NCBI GenBank assembly: GCA_017623475.1
Contig: JAGAPC010000020.1
Span: forward strand, 1-64,000
Direction: 5' to 3'
Length of the DNA stretch: 64,000 nucleotides
From: Clostridia bacterium
GTDB taxonomy: Bacteria; Bacillota; Clostridia; Oscillospirales; UBA644
Shown here in pieces: positions 1 to 8,863 of this stretch. Numbering within the stretch: the first letter of the stretch is position 1; the number at the start of each line of letters is the position of its first letter. Position numbers and translations under genes: made by a program. The notes under the pieces are model-generated. The model was not told where the DNA came from and ran no database searches. It saw only the letters and a program-made list of their open reading frames with translations.

Positions 1-797
1 CCCCCCAAAAGCTCCCGTAAATAGTCCCCCTCGTCCTCGGTTAATTCTCCTGCCAGCCGTTTCGTCGGCAGATCGTCGATCCGTTCCCGCACCTTTTCCA
101 AGGCGTTTACGGTCAACGTCGCCGCATCCACCACCGTCGGAACCCCAACGCTGATGACCGGAATCCCCAGGCTTTCCTTGTCGATCCGCGACCGATGATT
201 CCCCACCCCGGAGCCGGGGGTGATGCCCGTGTCGCTGATTTGCACCGTGGCGCAGAGCCGTTTGACCCGTCGGGACGCCAGGGCGTCAAAGACGATGACG
301 GCGTCGGGGGAGACGGTGTCTGCCGCCGCACGGATCAATTCCGCCGTTTCGATTCCCGTTTGCCCCAAAACCCCCGGGCGAAGGGCGGATAATTCTCCCA
401 GCGCCAGCTCTCGGTAGAGATCGGGCAGCTGCTCCTTCAGATGGCGGGATATCACGAGCCGATCGATGACCTTCGGTCCCAGGGCGTCGGCGGTCATTTC
501 CGCATTTCCAAGCCCGATTGCCAAAACCGATTTCGCGCCCCGCAAAAATTCTTTTATGATCTCCGCCGTCCGTCGAACGGCCTGGTCAAAGATTTCGTCG
601 TCGGAAAACGCTCCGTCAAAAAAGACCGTGGCGTAATTGCCCATGGGCTTCCCCGTCAGCGCGGCGGCGTTTTCGTTGACGATTTTTACCTTCGAGACGG
701 GGACGATACCCGTCGTTACCGTTTCCAAAAAGCCGTCCTTTTCTCCCAACTGTCTTAATTCTCCCGCCTCAATGGCAAGATCGGTTCGCTGATTCAC
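1..797 (-). CDS. gpr: GPR endopeptidase (spore protease), 3' end cut off by the window
   Basis: Germination protease that degrades alpha/beta-type small acid-soluble spore proteins when the spore germinates. About 265 codons are visible, reading from a GTG at 797 with an AAAGGAG site 8 bases upstream; the end lies beyond position 1. The translation opens VNQRTDLAIEAGEL and contains the family blocks TTGIVPVSKVKIVNENAA, TGKPMGNYATVFF, AIGLGNAEMTADALGP, a TGITPGSGVGNH stretch and IPVISVGVPTVVDAAT, all typical of peptidase family A25. It is divergent from the PTS gene. A matching substrate (SASP) is encoded at 33893. The family is made as a zymogen; the propeptide removed in Bacillus would be the residues before or around the first conserved block. 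Identification is very secure; only the missing C-terminus is unseen. Confidence 0.95.
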   Translation of the reverse strand, partial: MNQRTDLAIEAGELRQLGEKDGFLETVTTGIVPVSKVKIVNENAAALTGKPMGNYATVFFDGAFSDDEIFDQAVRRTAEIIKEFLRGAKSVLAIGLGNAEMTADALGPKVIDRLVISRHLKEQLPDLYRELALGELSALRPGVLGQTGIETAELIRAAADTVSPDAVIVFDALASRRVKRLCATVQISDTGITPGSGVGNHRSRIDKESLGIPVISVGVPTVVDAATLTVNALEKVRERIDDLPTKRLAGELTEDEGDYLRELLG

Positions 798-885
798 AAA
801 ATCACTCCTTTTTCCGTTATTTTATCCAAAAAGAATAATATTATAAAGATTTTTTCATCAAGCCGGAAAAAACTGCGGAAAAGAC

Positions 886-914
886 TTGTTTTTTTTGGAA
901 TTTTGTGCTATAAT
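886..914 (+). promoter_or_regulatory. Sigma-A promoter for the PfoR-like gene
   Basis: TTGTTT at 886-891, a 17-base spacer, and TATAAT at 909-914, about 30 bases ahead of the start codon. Confidence 0.65.
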
Positions 915-943
915 GAAGAAAATCTTTTCGGAGGATTGTTGAA

Positions 944-1954
944 ATGGACGCTGTAAGAAAAATTTTAAAACGCTATTTCGTGGACGCCCTGGGCGCGATG
1001 GCGCTGGGGTTGTTTTCGTCTTTGATTATCGGATTGATCATTTCTCAATTTGCCAAAATCCCCGGCTTGTCGATTCTGAACGACGTTGCGCTCGTGGTGA
1101 AAAACGATTACGTGGTCGGCGCCGCCATCGGGGTTGCCGTTGCCTGGGGGTTGAAGGTCAAGCCCTTGACCATGTTTTCTTCCGCCGCCGTCGGTGCCGT
1201 CGGGTACGTTGCAGGCGGTCCGGTCGGTGCTTTTATCGCCGCCTTGGTCGGCGCGGAATTGGGCAATCTCCTTGCGGGGAAGACCAAGATTGATATCGTG
1301 ATAACCCCGATGATCACCATCCTTTCCGGCGGCTTGGTCGGGATCTTCGTCGGTCCCTGGCTCAACGATTTTATGGAATCTCTGGGTTCTTTGATCAACC
1401 ACGCCACCGAATTACAGCCCATTTGGATGGGAATCGCCATCGCCGTCATCGTCGGTCTCGCCCTGACTGCGCCCATTTCTTCTGCCGCCCTCTGCATTAT
1501 GATCGGGCTGGACGGAATTGCCGCAGGGGCAGCCTGTGTGGGTTGCTGCTGTCAGATGGTCGGCTTTGCCGTCGCCTCCTGGAGAGATAACGGATTGGGC
1601 GGAACTCTGTCCCAGATGTTCGGTACGTCCATGCTTCAATTTCCCAACATCGTCCGCCGTCCCGCCATTTGGCTGGCACCTACCTTGGCTTCCGCGGTGT
1701 TAGGTCCCATTTCCACCGCCGTGTTGCAGATGACCAATACGCCGATGGGCGCAGGGATGGGAACCAGCGGTCTGGTCGGACAGTTCGGCGCTTACGACGC
1801 CATGATCGGAACTACCCAATTTTGGGTATTCCTTTTGGAAATTCTCGTCATGCATTTTCTTCTTCCCGCCTGCCTTACCCTGACCTTCGATTCCGTATTC
1901 CGTAAATTGGGCTGGGTGAAAAAAGGCGACATGAAGCTGTACGAGGCAAAATAA
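944..1954 (+). CDS. PfoR-like PTS sugar transporter subunit IIC-type membrane protein
   Basis: A 336-residue, very hydrophobic protein with roughly nine to ten membrane segments, preceded by a CGGAGG site. The gly/ala-rich segments (for example AAVGAVGYVAGGPVGAFIAALVG, quoted in part, and GAGMGTSGLVGQFGA near residues 270-285) match the PTS_EIIC_2 family, whose best known member is the Clostridium perfringens PfoR regulator-associated protein. No IIA or IIB domain is fused or encoded nearby, so a classical sugar-phosphorylating role cannot be claimed; the family is often found as an isolated membrane protein. It has its own promoter and stands between divergent gpr and rpsT. Substrate unknown. 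The family assignment is firm, the function is not. Confidence 0.8.
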   Translation: MDAVRKILKRYFVDALGAMALGLFSSLIIGLIISQFAKIPGLSILNDVALVVKNDYVVGAAIGVAVAWGLKVKPLTMFSSAAVGAVGYVAGGPVGAFIAALVGAELGNLLAGKTKIDIVITPMITILSGGLVGIFVGPWLNDFMESLGSLINHATELQPIWMGIAIAVIVGLALTAPISSAALCIMIGLDGIAAGAACVGCCCQMVGFAVASWRDNGLGGTLSQMFGTSMLQFPNIVRRPAIWLAPTLASAVLGPISTAVLQMTNTPMGAGMGTSGLVGQFGAYDAMIGTTQFWVFLLEILVMHFLLPACLTLTFDSVFRKLGWVKKGDMKLYEAK

Positions 1955-1999
1955 TTCCGTTCTTTTTGGAAAGTTCACAAAGAATTTGGAAATTACCCC

Positions 2000-2028
2000 T
2001 TGCATATTGCGTTAATTTATGATATAAT
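2000..2028 (+). promoter_or_regulatory. Sigma-A promoter for rpsT
   Basis: TTGCAT at 2000-2005, 17-base spacer, TATAAT at 2023-2028. Confidence 0.75.
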
Positions 2029-2092
2029 ATATCGTACTGAATATGAATTTTACGGGGATATATCCCGGAAAGAATAACGGAGGTGAATGCAG

Positions 2093-2332
2093 ATGCCCAA
2101 CATTAAATCTGCCAAGAAACGTGTTTTGGTGAATCAGACGAAGAACCTGCAGAACAAAATGCAGAAGTCCTCGTTCCGCACTCAGCTGAAAGCTCTTGAA
2201 GCGGAAAAGTCCCCGGAAAACCTTCAGAAGGCTTATTCCTTGGTTGACAAGGCCGCCGCTAAGGGTCTGATCCATGCGAACTGTGCTGCTCGCAAAAAGT
2301 CCCGTCTGGCCGCTGAATTCGCCGCCGAATAA
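2093..2332 (+). CDS. rpsT: 30S ribosomal protein S20
   Basis: A 79-residue basic protein that binds 16S rRNA in the small subunit. It begins MPNIKSAKKRV and ends with the conserved ARKKSRLAAEFA-type tail of bacterial S20. Two ATGs, at 2087 and 2093, are in frame; the second is chosen because GGAGG at 2079-2083 lies 9 bases before it but only 3 before the first, and because S20 proteins normally start MPNIKSA. It has its own promoter and terminator, so it is monocistronic. Proximity of rpsT to gpr is common in Firmicutes. Confidence 0.97.
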   Translation: MPNIKSAKKRVLVNQTKNLQNKMQKSSFRTQLKALEAEKSPENLQKAYSLVDKAAAKGLIHANCAARKKSRLAAEFAAE

Positions 2333-2349
2333 TCAAACCGTTTATCAGA

Positions 2350-2378
2350 CCCTGCTTCCCCGTGAGGCAGGGTTTTCT
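2350..2378 (+). terminator. Intrinsic terminator after rpsT
   Basis: Stem CCCTGC (2350-2355) with GCAGGG (2367-2372), followed by TTTTCT. Confidence 0.85.
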
Positions 2379-2398
2379 ATTGCAGAGGAGTACGAGTT

Positions 2399-2914
2399 AT
2401 GACCGAATCGATTGCCAATTGGATGAACGAAAATCTGGCAGGAGTTCTGCCTGCAGAGATGATCGTTTTTTTGGTTTCTATGATGCCGATTTTGGAATTG
2501 CGGGGAGGAATGATTTTGGCAAGCCTTTACGGGTTTCCCCTTTGGAAGGCTTTGGCGATCTGCATTCCCGGGAATCTTTTGCCCATTCCTTTCATTCTTT
2601 GGTTGATCACCCCTGTTTTTAATTGGATGAAGCGTTGGAAATTATTTCGTCCCATGGTAGAAAAATTGGAATCAAAAGCAACGGGGAAGAAGAGTGAACA
2701 GATCCGAAAGGCTTCCTTTTGGGGTTTGCTCCTTTTTGTTGGGATCCCCTTGCCCGGTACCGGGGGTTGGACAGGCTCGCTGATTGCTTCGCTCTTAAAT
2801 TTAGAAAAGAAACGTTCCCTTCTTGCAGTAATTTTAGGGGTTTTTCTGGCAGCGTTTATCATGACTGTGATCGCCTACTTTTTCCCTGACCTATTCTTTA
2901 AATTGTTTGGATAA
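2399..2914 (+). CDS. Small multidrug export family protein (COG2426-like)
   Basis: A 171-residue membrane protein with about four hydrophobic segments. The block MMPILELRGGMILA (about residues 28-41) and the GIPLPGTGGWTGSLIASLL stretch (about 118-136) are hallmarks of the Sm_multidrug_ex family. The family name comes from early work and the transported substrate is unknown, so 'multidrug' should not be taken literally. The ATG follows a GCAGAGGAG site. It lies between the rpsT terminator and its own strong terminator; no promoter with good boxes is visible in the short gap, so it may rely on readthrough from rpsT. Confidence 0.85.
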   Translation: MTESIANWMNENLAGVLPAEMIVFLVSMMPILELRGGMILASLYGFPLWKALAICIPGNLLPIPFILWLITPVFNWMKRWKLFRPMVEKLESKATGKKSEQIRKASFWGLLLFVGIPLPGTGGWTGSLIASLLNLEKKRSLLAVILGVFLAAFIMTVIAYFFPDLFFKLFG

Positions 2915-2920
2915 TATTTT

Positions 2921-2947
2921 CGCCCGTTGCATGCAACGGGCGTTTTT
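2921..2947 (+). terminator. Intrinsic terminator
   Basis: Perfect 22-base palindrome (CGCCCGTTGCA and its complement, 2921-2942) followed by five T. Confidence 0.92.
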
Positions 2948-2973
2948 GTAATATAATTTAAAATGTACATATA

Positions 2974-3002
2974 TTGACATCTTTTGCAGGGTATGGTATA
3001 AT
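2974..3002 (+). promoter_or_regulatory. Consensus sigma-A promoter for the beta-CASP gene
   Basis: TTGACA at 2974-2979, exactly 17 bases, TATAAT at 2997-3002. The strong promoter shows that the interrupted gene downstream is probably still transcribed. Confidence 0.85.
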
Positions 3003-3034
3003 GTAATTGAACAGTTGTATCGTGTGAGGTTTTT

Positions 3035-4642
3035 ATGAAGATTCAATTCATCGGTGCTACCCACGAAGTTACGGGGAGTTGCACGTTGCTGGAAGTGAAC
3101 GGACGGTTTTATTTGGTCGATTGCGGCATGGAGCAGGGGAAGGACGTGTTTCAGAATATCGCACTTCCGGTGGAAGCCCCGCAGATCGAGGCAGTTTTTT
3201 TAACTCATGCGCATATTGATCATTCCGGAATGCTTCCCAAACTGTATAAAGACGGTTTTCGGGGAAAGATCTACGCTACCGACGTTACTTGCGATCTTTG
3301 CAACATAATGCTCAGGGATTCTGCATATATTCAGGAATCTGAGGCACAATGGATTTCAAAGCGAGCGCTTCGTTCCGGCGCGAAATCTGTAGAGCCGGTG
3401 TATGACGTTCAGGATGCGGAAGGAGCGATCTCCCGTCTTTTCCCTTGCAGATACGGGGAACGAACGGTGTGCGGAGACGGTGTAGAGGCTCGGTTTACCG
3501 ATATCGGTCATCTTTTAGGATCTGCTTGCATTGAATTGTGGCTCAATGAGGATGGAGTTCAAAAAAAAATCGTGTTCAGTGGGGACGTAGGAAATACCGA
3601 TTAACGAATTATCCGTGACCCTCAAAAGGTGGAAGATGCGGATTATTTGGTCGTGGAATCCACATATGGCGACCGTCTTCACGAAAAGACGGGGAACGAC
3701 GTAACCGAGCAACTTGTTTCCTATCTCCAATGGGCACTGGATCGAGGTGGAAACGTAATCATTCCGTCTTTTGCCGTGGGGCGTACGCAAGAGATTCTGT
3801 TTGCCCTTCGGGAAATTAAACAAAAAGGCTTGCTCCGGGGACACGAAGGATTTCCCGTGTACGTTGACAGCCCCTTGGCTGTGGAGGCAACGGCGATTTT
3901 TCTGCAATGTGATCCTGTTTGCTTTGATGAAGAAACGATGGCGCTAATCAAGCAGGGGATCAACCCTATTTGGTTTGACGATATCCGGATGACCGTGTCG
4001 GCAGATGAGTCCAAAAAAATAAATTTTGACCCTCATCCCAAGGTGATCATTTCCGCTAGCGGAATGTGTGAAGCAGGGAGAGTCCGGCATCATCTCAAGC
4101 ATAATTTGTGGCAGGAAAAAAATTTGATCCTGTTCGTCGGATATCAGGCAGAGGGGTCTTTGGGACGAAAATTACTCCAAGGAGAGAAAAGTGTTACGCT
4201 GTTCGGGGAAGAAATATCCGTCAACGCTCGGATTGCGTCTCTTCAGGGAACCAGCGGTCATGCAGATCGGGACGGTTTGTTAAATTGGATTTCCGGGTTC
4301 AGAGAAAAGCCGCAAACGGTTTTTGTGAATCACGGAGAAGATGGCGTTTGTGAGCATTTTCGACTCCTTTTGTCGGAACTTGGATATCGAGCAGAGGCTC
4401 CCTACAGCGGAACGGAATACGATTTAAAAACCGGAAAAATGACGGTGTTTACCCAAGGAAAATCCATCGACAGGGTACGGTTGTATTATGGAAATTCCAG
4501 GGCGGAATTGATTTTTAACGAAATGGTTTCGGAAGGAGAAACTTTGTTGAGGCTAATTAAAACCCGGCGAGGGAGACCAAATAAAGAAAATGCACGGCTT
4601 ACTTCTCAACTTCGAGAACTGATTGAAAAATGGAGCGATTGA
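3035..4642 (+). pseudogene. MBL-fold/beta-CASP RNA-processing hydrolase, interrupted by an in-frame TAA
   Basis: A single reading frame of 535 codons is split by TAA at 3602-3604 (codon 190). The first part (189 residues) carries the metallo-beta-lactamase motif THAHIDHSG (H58, H60, D62, H63) and FSGDVGN at 181-187. The second part continues in the same frame with ESTYGDR, IPSFAVGRTQEIL, SASGMCEAGRVRHHL and TSGHADRDGLL, the beta-CASP motifs of the YSH1/COG1236 RNase family. Intact relatives have a residue such as Gln at the stop position, so one C-to-T change (CAA to TAA) explains it. There is no frameshift. A restart at GTG 3629 would make only the beta-CASP half, without metal ligands, and has no well-placed ribosome site. 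It is either a recent pseudogene, a sequencing error, or a case of readthrough. Confidence 0.85.
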
Positions 4643-4657
4643 TTTTAGGAGGAATTT

Positions 4658-5239
4658 ATGAGACTTTGTGTGTACGGCGCGGCTTCCACCGCTATTGACA
4701 AAAAATACATCACAGAAACTGAAACTTTGGGGCGTCAGATTGCCGACCGGGGACATTCTTTGGTCTTCGGAGGGGGCGGAAACGGATTAATGGGTGCCGC
4801 AGCAAGAGGTGTGCGGGACGGAGGCGGTTCCATTATCGGCGTCATTCCCGAATTTTTCCGGGAAGAAGGGATCGAGGCTCTTTGCGATTTTTGCGACGAA
4901 CTGATCTTTACCGAAACCATGCGGGAACGGAAACAGATCATGGAGGATAACGCCGACGGCTTTATCGTGGTCCCCGGGGGGATCGGAACCTTTGAGGAGT
5001 TTTACGAAATTTTGACCCTCAAGCAGCTGTGCCGCCACCAAAAGCCCATCGCCATCTACAATATCAACGGATATTATAACGAAATGCTTCAATTTATGCG
5101 CAAATCCATTGAGGAAGGGTTCATCCGTGAAAACTGCATGGATCTGTTCTACGTCACCGACGATATGGACGATCTGTTCCGATATCTGGAAGCCCCCGCA
5201 GTACAACTCCATTCCGTAAAAGAATTAAAAGACGGCTAA
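4658..5239 (+). CDS. LOG family protein (TIGR00730), nucleoside monophosphate phosphoribohydrolase type
   Basis: A 193-residue Rossmann-fold protein. It shows GGGGNGLMGAAARG (about residues 31-44) and the signature PGGIGTFEE (about 107-115), the PGGxGTxxE motif of LOG/lysine-decarboxylase-like proteins. Characterised members hydrolyse the N-glycosidic bond of nucleoside 5'-monophosphates, such as cytokinin riboside monophosphates; the native bacterial substrate is uncertain. TAGGAGG lies 8 bases before the ATG, and the gene starts 15 bases after the interrupted beta-CASP gene, so the two are co-transcribed. Confidence 0.88.
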   Translation: MRLCVYGAASTAIDKKYITETETLGRQIADRGHSLVFGGGGNGLMGAAARGVRDGGGSIIGVIPEFFREEGIEALCDFCDELIFTETMRERKQIMEDNADGFIVVPGGIGTFEEFYEILTLKQLCRHQKPIAIYNINGYYNEMLQFMRKSIEEGFIRENCMDLFYVTDDMDDLFRYLEAPAVQLHSVKELKDG

Positions 5240-5246
5240 AAAACAA

Positions 5247-5283
5247 GTCCGGGTGAGAAACTCTCGCCCGGACGATTTTTTTA
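5247..5283. terminator. Bidirectional terminator between the LOG gene and thiI
   Basis: Stem GTCCGGG (5247-5253) with CCCGGAC (5267-5273), inner GAG/CTC pairs, T-run on the plus side and an A-run on the other side (T-run for the minus strand). It serves both converging genes. Confidence 0.88.
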
Positions 5284-6456
5284 GTTCCACGGAGTGATCC
5301 GAAGATATTCGGGGGTTAAATCCTTGGTTAACGCGTCCAGATCCAGCTTTGCCTCTTCCTCCAGCACCTCTTCCAAATAAGGATTGGTTTTCGGATGCTT
5401 GGGCGTAAAGACGGTGCAGCAGTCCTCGTAAGGAAGGATCGACGTTTCAAAGGTGTCAATGGCGCGGGCAATATCCACGATCTCCTGCTTATCCGAGCCG
5501 ATAAAGGGTCGGAATACGGGCAGATCTGCGGCGTTGTCGGTGCATTGAATGGCACCCAAGGTTTGGGACGCCACCTGACCCAGGCTTTCCCCGGTGATGA
5601 TGCATCGGGCGTTTTTCTCCCGGGCAAGGCGGCAGGTGATCTTCAGCATGACCCGGCGCATGATGATGGTAAACAGATCCTCTCTGCAGGTGTCCCGAAT
5701 CGCCTCCTGGATTTCGGTAAAGGGAACGACCCAAAGATCCACAGGCCCGGTGTAAACGCTCATTTTTTTTGCAAGGGTCAGCACCTTTTCCTTTGCGCGG
5801 TCGCTGGTGTAGGGGGGAGATTCAAAGTGGACGGCGGAAATTTTCAATCCCCGCTTCGCCATCACGTACCCCGCCACGGGGCTGTCGATTCCCCCGGACA
5901 GCATCAGCATTCCGTGTCCGCCGGTGCCTGCCGGTAATCCGCCGGCGGCCTTTTCCGGATTGGTGTGGATATAGGCGTTTCCGTCCCGAATTTCAATGGA
6001 AACGATCACGTCCGGATGGTGGACGTCCACCGTCAGATGGGGGAATTGATTCAGCAGATATTCTCCCATAAGCATACAGATTTCCGGAGTTTTGAAGGGG
6101 TATTTTTTATCCGACCGCCGAGCATCTACTTTAAAGGTTTTTGCGCGCATCAGCGTCGGAGCAACGTAGTCGGCGGTCTGCTTTTTCAGCGTTTCCCAAT
6201 CGTAGCTGCCCCGATACGCACGGGTCAGATTCATGATCCCGAACACCTTTTTCAGGGCGGCTTGCGCTTGATCCACGTCCGGATCGTCGTCGTCAAATTC
6301 TACGAAAATGGTGGATTGACTTTCCCATACGGCGGTTTTTCCGCACCCCCGCAGTGCGGCTTTGACGTTTTTGACCAACAGATCTTCCAGGCGGCGGCGG
6401 TTCAATCCCTTCAGAACCACCTCGCCCAATTTCAGCAAAATAACTTCTTCGTACAT
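5281..6456 (-). CDS. thiI: tRNA sulfurtransferase / thiamine biosynthesis protein ThiI
   Basis: Makes 4-thiouridine at tRNA position 8 and supplies sulfur for thiamine thiazole in some bacteria. The 391-residue protein starts MYEEVILLKLGE, has a THUMP region (about residues 60-165) and the PP-loop SGGIDSP at 187-193 for ATP binding. It lacks the C-terminal rhodanese domain of the enterobacterial enzyme, as is usual in Gram-positives, where a dedicated NifS partner delivers sulfur. That partner is the gene immediately upstream, 11 bases away. The start at ATG 6456 follows GAAAGGATC; a longer open frame exists upstream but only overlaps the desulfurase. Confidence 0.95.
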   Translation of the reverse strand: MYEEVILLKLGEVVLKGLNRRRLEDLLVKNVKAALRGCGKTAVWESQSTIFVEFDDDDPDVDQAQAALKKVFGIMNLTRAYRGSYDWETLKKQTADYVAPTLMRAKTFKVDARRSDKKYPFKTPEICMLMGEYLLNQFPHLTVDVHHPDVIVSIEIRDGNAYIHTNPEKAAGGLPAGTGGHGMLMLSGGIDSPVAGYVMAKRGLKISAVHFESPPYTSDRAKEKVLTLAKKMSVYTGPVDLWVVPFTEIQEAIRDTCREDLFTIIMRRVMLKITCRLAREKNARCIITGESLGQVASQTLGAIQCTDNAADLPVFRPFIGSDKQEIVDIARAIDTFETSILPYEDCCTVFTPKHPKTNPYLEEVLEEEAKLDLDALTKDLTPEYLRITPWN

Positions 6457-6467
6457 AATCGATCCTT

Positions 6468-7577
6468 TCAGCGGACGGTTGCAATTTCTCGCAAGGCGTC
6501 GGCAACGGCTTGTAATACGACGGGAACTTCTTCGATCCGATTCTCTCCGGAGAAGGAAAACCGCAGGGCAAATCGGCTCAAATCTTCCTTCCCGATGGCA
6601 GTCATGACCCGGGAGGGCTTTTTTGCCGAGCAGGCAGAGCCGGTGGAAATATAGATCTCTCGACCGGAAAGATAATTGAGGATATTTTCCCCCAAATATC
6701 CGGGAAACGCCGCGTTGAGAACGTATGCAGACGCGTCGTTGGGGGAGTTGATTACCGCCCCCAGCTCGGACAGCCCTTTTCTCATTTTTTCGTTGATTTG
6801 ACGGACCTTTTGCAGGGTCTCTTCCTTCCGATCTATCATCATCCTGCAGGCAACGCCCCACCCCGCGACGGCAGGTACGTTATGGGTTCCCGAAAACAGA
6901 TTTTTTTCCTGTCCGCCTCCCAAAAGCGTCGGCTTGATCCGCAATCCTTTCCGCAGATACAACGCGCCCACGCCCTTCGGTCCGTGAACCTTGTGCGCCG
7001 CAAAGGACGCCATATCAAGCATGGAATAGCGGAAATCTTCCTTCAAAAATCCCTGTACCGCGTCGGAATGAAAGGGCGCGTCAATCCCGCTTCGCTTCAG
7101 CAGGGTAGCCATTTCCTTCAGGGGCGTGATCGCCCCGGTTTCGTTGTTGACCTGCATACAGGTCACGAGAACGGTGTCGGGGGATAAGGCCTGGCGGAAG
7201 GAATCTACGGTGATTTTCCCTTCCACCGGCTTGAGACGAACCACTTCAAAGGTCTTTTCCAGATCTTTTAAGACCTCTTCCACCGCAGGATGCTCAAAGG
7301 CGGTGGAAATAATTCTTCCCCCCCGTTTGGAGGCAACTGCCCCCCGGATGGCGGTATTGATCGATGTGGTGGCAGATGGGGTAAAGTAAATTTCCTCGTC
7401 GGTGACGCCCATCGCCTGCGCCAAAATTTTCCGCGCTTCCGTAAGGTCTTTTTGCGCCTCGAATCCAAATCCGTGCCTGGATTCCGGATTTCCGTAACCG
7501 TCGGTCATGGCTTTGATCGCTCTTTGTGCCGCCTCGTCAAAGACCTTCGTGGTGGCGGCGTTATCCATGTAAATCAA
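6468..7577 (-). CDS. Cysteine desulfurase, NifS/IscS family, partner of ThiI
   Basis: PLP enzyme that removes sulfur from cysteine and passes it on as a persulfide. The 369-residue protein opens MIYMDNAATT, has the PLP lysine in AAHKVHGPKG (K196) and the catalytic cysteine in STGSACSAKK (C316). It reads from a TTG at 7577 with AAGGGTGAA 7 bases upstream; an ATG three codons later is the alternative. It is transcribed with thiI, the classic desulfurase-ThiI pair of Firmicutes, so tRNA 4-thiouridine formation is the most likely role. No iscU/sufU scaffold is nearby, which argues against a general Fe-S role here. Confidence 0.93.
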   Translation of the reverse strand: MIYMDNAATTKVFDEAAQRAIKAMTDGYGNPESRHGFGFEAQKDLTEARKILAQAMGVTDEEIYFTPSATTSINTAIRGAVASKRGGRIISTAFEHPAVEEVLKDLEKTFEVVRLKPVEGKITVDSFRQALSPDTVLVTCMQVNNETGAITPLKEMATLLKRSGIDAPFHSDAVQGFLKEDFRYSMLDMASFAAHKVHGPKGVGALYLRKGLRIKPTLLGGGQEKNLFSGTHNVPAVAGWGVACRMMIDRKEETLQKVRQINEKMRKGLSELGAVINSPNDASAYVLNAAFPGYLGENILNYLSGREIYISTGSACSAKKPSRVMTAIGKEDLSRFALRFSFSGENRIEEVPVVLQAVADALREIATVR

Positions 7578-7589
7578 GTAAATTCACCC

Positions 7590-8849
7590 TTATTCTTCCA
7601 TGTCGTATCCGCCGTCGGACAGAAAATTCTGCGCGGCTTCGGTGGGTAAGGTTTCTACGTCGCGCAATTTGCGGCGAATGGCGCGGGTACGGGTTCCGAC
7701 CAATTTTTCCAGATCGTTTCCGGCACCCTCCAGCCGTTTTTTCACGTTTTCCAATACCGATTCAAAGGTTCCGAATTCGGTCTTGACCGCCGCAAGGATG
7801 TTCCATACGTCGTTGGTTCTCTTTTCGATCGCAAGGGTACGGAATCCCATCTGCAAACTGTTGAGCAGCGCCGCCAAGGTGGACGGGCCCGCCACGTTGA
7901 TGGAATAATCCCGCATCAGAGTCTCGGTCAGATCGGTCATGCGCACCACCTCGGCGTACAGCCCCTCCGTGGGCAGGAACAAAATCCCGAAATCGGTGGT
8001 GTAAGGGGGTTGAATGTATTTGTCGTGAATGTCCTTTGCGCTCATCTTCAAGAAGGCCGCCAAGGCTTTTCGGGCGGTTTCCAATAAGATCGGATCTCCG
8101 CTTTCTGCGGCGGCTTCCAGCTGTTCGTACCGATCCATGGGGAATTTGGAGTCGATGGGAAGATACACCACCGAGCCGTCCGCATCCTTCCCCGGCAGAC
8201 GAACGGCAAATTCCACCCGTTCCGCAGAGCCGGGAATCGTTGCCACGTTTTCGTCGTACTGTTCGGGGGTCAGAATCTGCTCCAGAATTCGGGAAAGCTG
8301 GATTTCCCCGAAAATTCCGCGGGTTTTCACGTTGGTTAAAATCTTTTTCAGATCTCCCACTCCGTTTGCCAACCCCTGCATTTCGGTTAGGCCCTTGGAG
8401 ACCAACTCCAACCGTTCGTTGACTAACTTGAAGGATTCGGTCACCTTCTTTTCCAAGGCGGTTTCCAATTTCTCGTTGACGACGCCCTGCATTTCGTCTA
8501 ACTTTTTCCGATTTTCCTCCTGGATCGCCAGCAAGCGCTTTTCGGTGGTATCGTTCATTCGGTCGATCCGTGCGGAAAAGGTGTTCAGAGTTGCCTGGGT
8601 TTCCTGGGAAAATTTCGTAATGGCGTTCATTTGGGCGGTGTTTCCGGCGTTCAATCCGGCGGAAAGAGAGGCGGAAACCGTATTTTGCATGGAATCCATG
8701 CGGGCGTTCAGTTCGTTGCGTTGCCGTGCCAGATCATCGGAAATATCCTGCTTTTTCGTGCGGGAAAGCACCACCAAGGAAAGGATCAGCCCGATGACGG
8801 AGCAAAGGGCGGCGATGATACAAAGAACTGTGATCAGAATCGGTTGCAT
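7590..8849 (-). CDS. rmuC: DNA recombination protein RmuC
   Basis: A 419-residue protein with one N-terminal membrane segment (about residues 5-27), a long coiled coil (about 30-170, rich in E, Q, R, N) and the RmuC nuclease-like domain behind it (about 170-400), including GIFGEIQLSRILEQ and LPIDSKFPMDRYEQL, both family signatures. RmuC limits recombination at inverted repeats in E. coli; the biochemical activity is inferred from a restriction-endonuclease-like fold. AAGGAGTG precedes the ATG. It lies 12 bases before the desulfurase gene and 14 bases after pcrA, so the four genes probably form one transcript. Confidence 0.93.
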   Translation of the reverse strand: MQPILITVLCIIAALCSVIGLILSLVVLSRTKKQDISDDLARQRNELNARMDSMQNTVSASLSAGLNAGNTAQMNAITKFSQETQATLNTFSARIDRMNDTTEKRLLAIQEENRKKLDEMQGVVNEKLETALEKKVTESFKLVNERLELVSKGLTEMQGLANGVGDLKKILTNVKTRGIFGEIQLSRILEQILTPEQYDENVATIPGSAERVEFAVRLPGKDADGSVVYLPIDSKFPMDRYEQLEAAAESGDPILLETARKALAAFLKMSAKDIHDKYIQPPYTTDFGILFLPTEGLYAEVVRMTDLTETLMRDYSINVAGPSTLAALLNSLQMGFRTLAIEKRTNDVWNILAAVKTEFGTFESVLENVKKRLEGAGNDLEKLVGTRTRAIRRKLRDVETLPTEAAQNFLSDGGYDMEE

Positions 8850-8863
8850 GGATCAAACACTCC

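Noticed and set aside
3602-3604. Stop recoding (selenocysteine or pyrrolysine) at the interrupted beta-CASP gene
   Set aside because: The codon is TAA, not TGA or TAG, and no SECIS-like structure stands out after it; a nonsense change is simpler.
5281-6861. Longer thiI reading from 6861
   Set aside because: The extra 135 codons only mirror the desulfurase gene in another frame; ATG 6456 has a ribosome site and gives the standard ThiI N-terminus.
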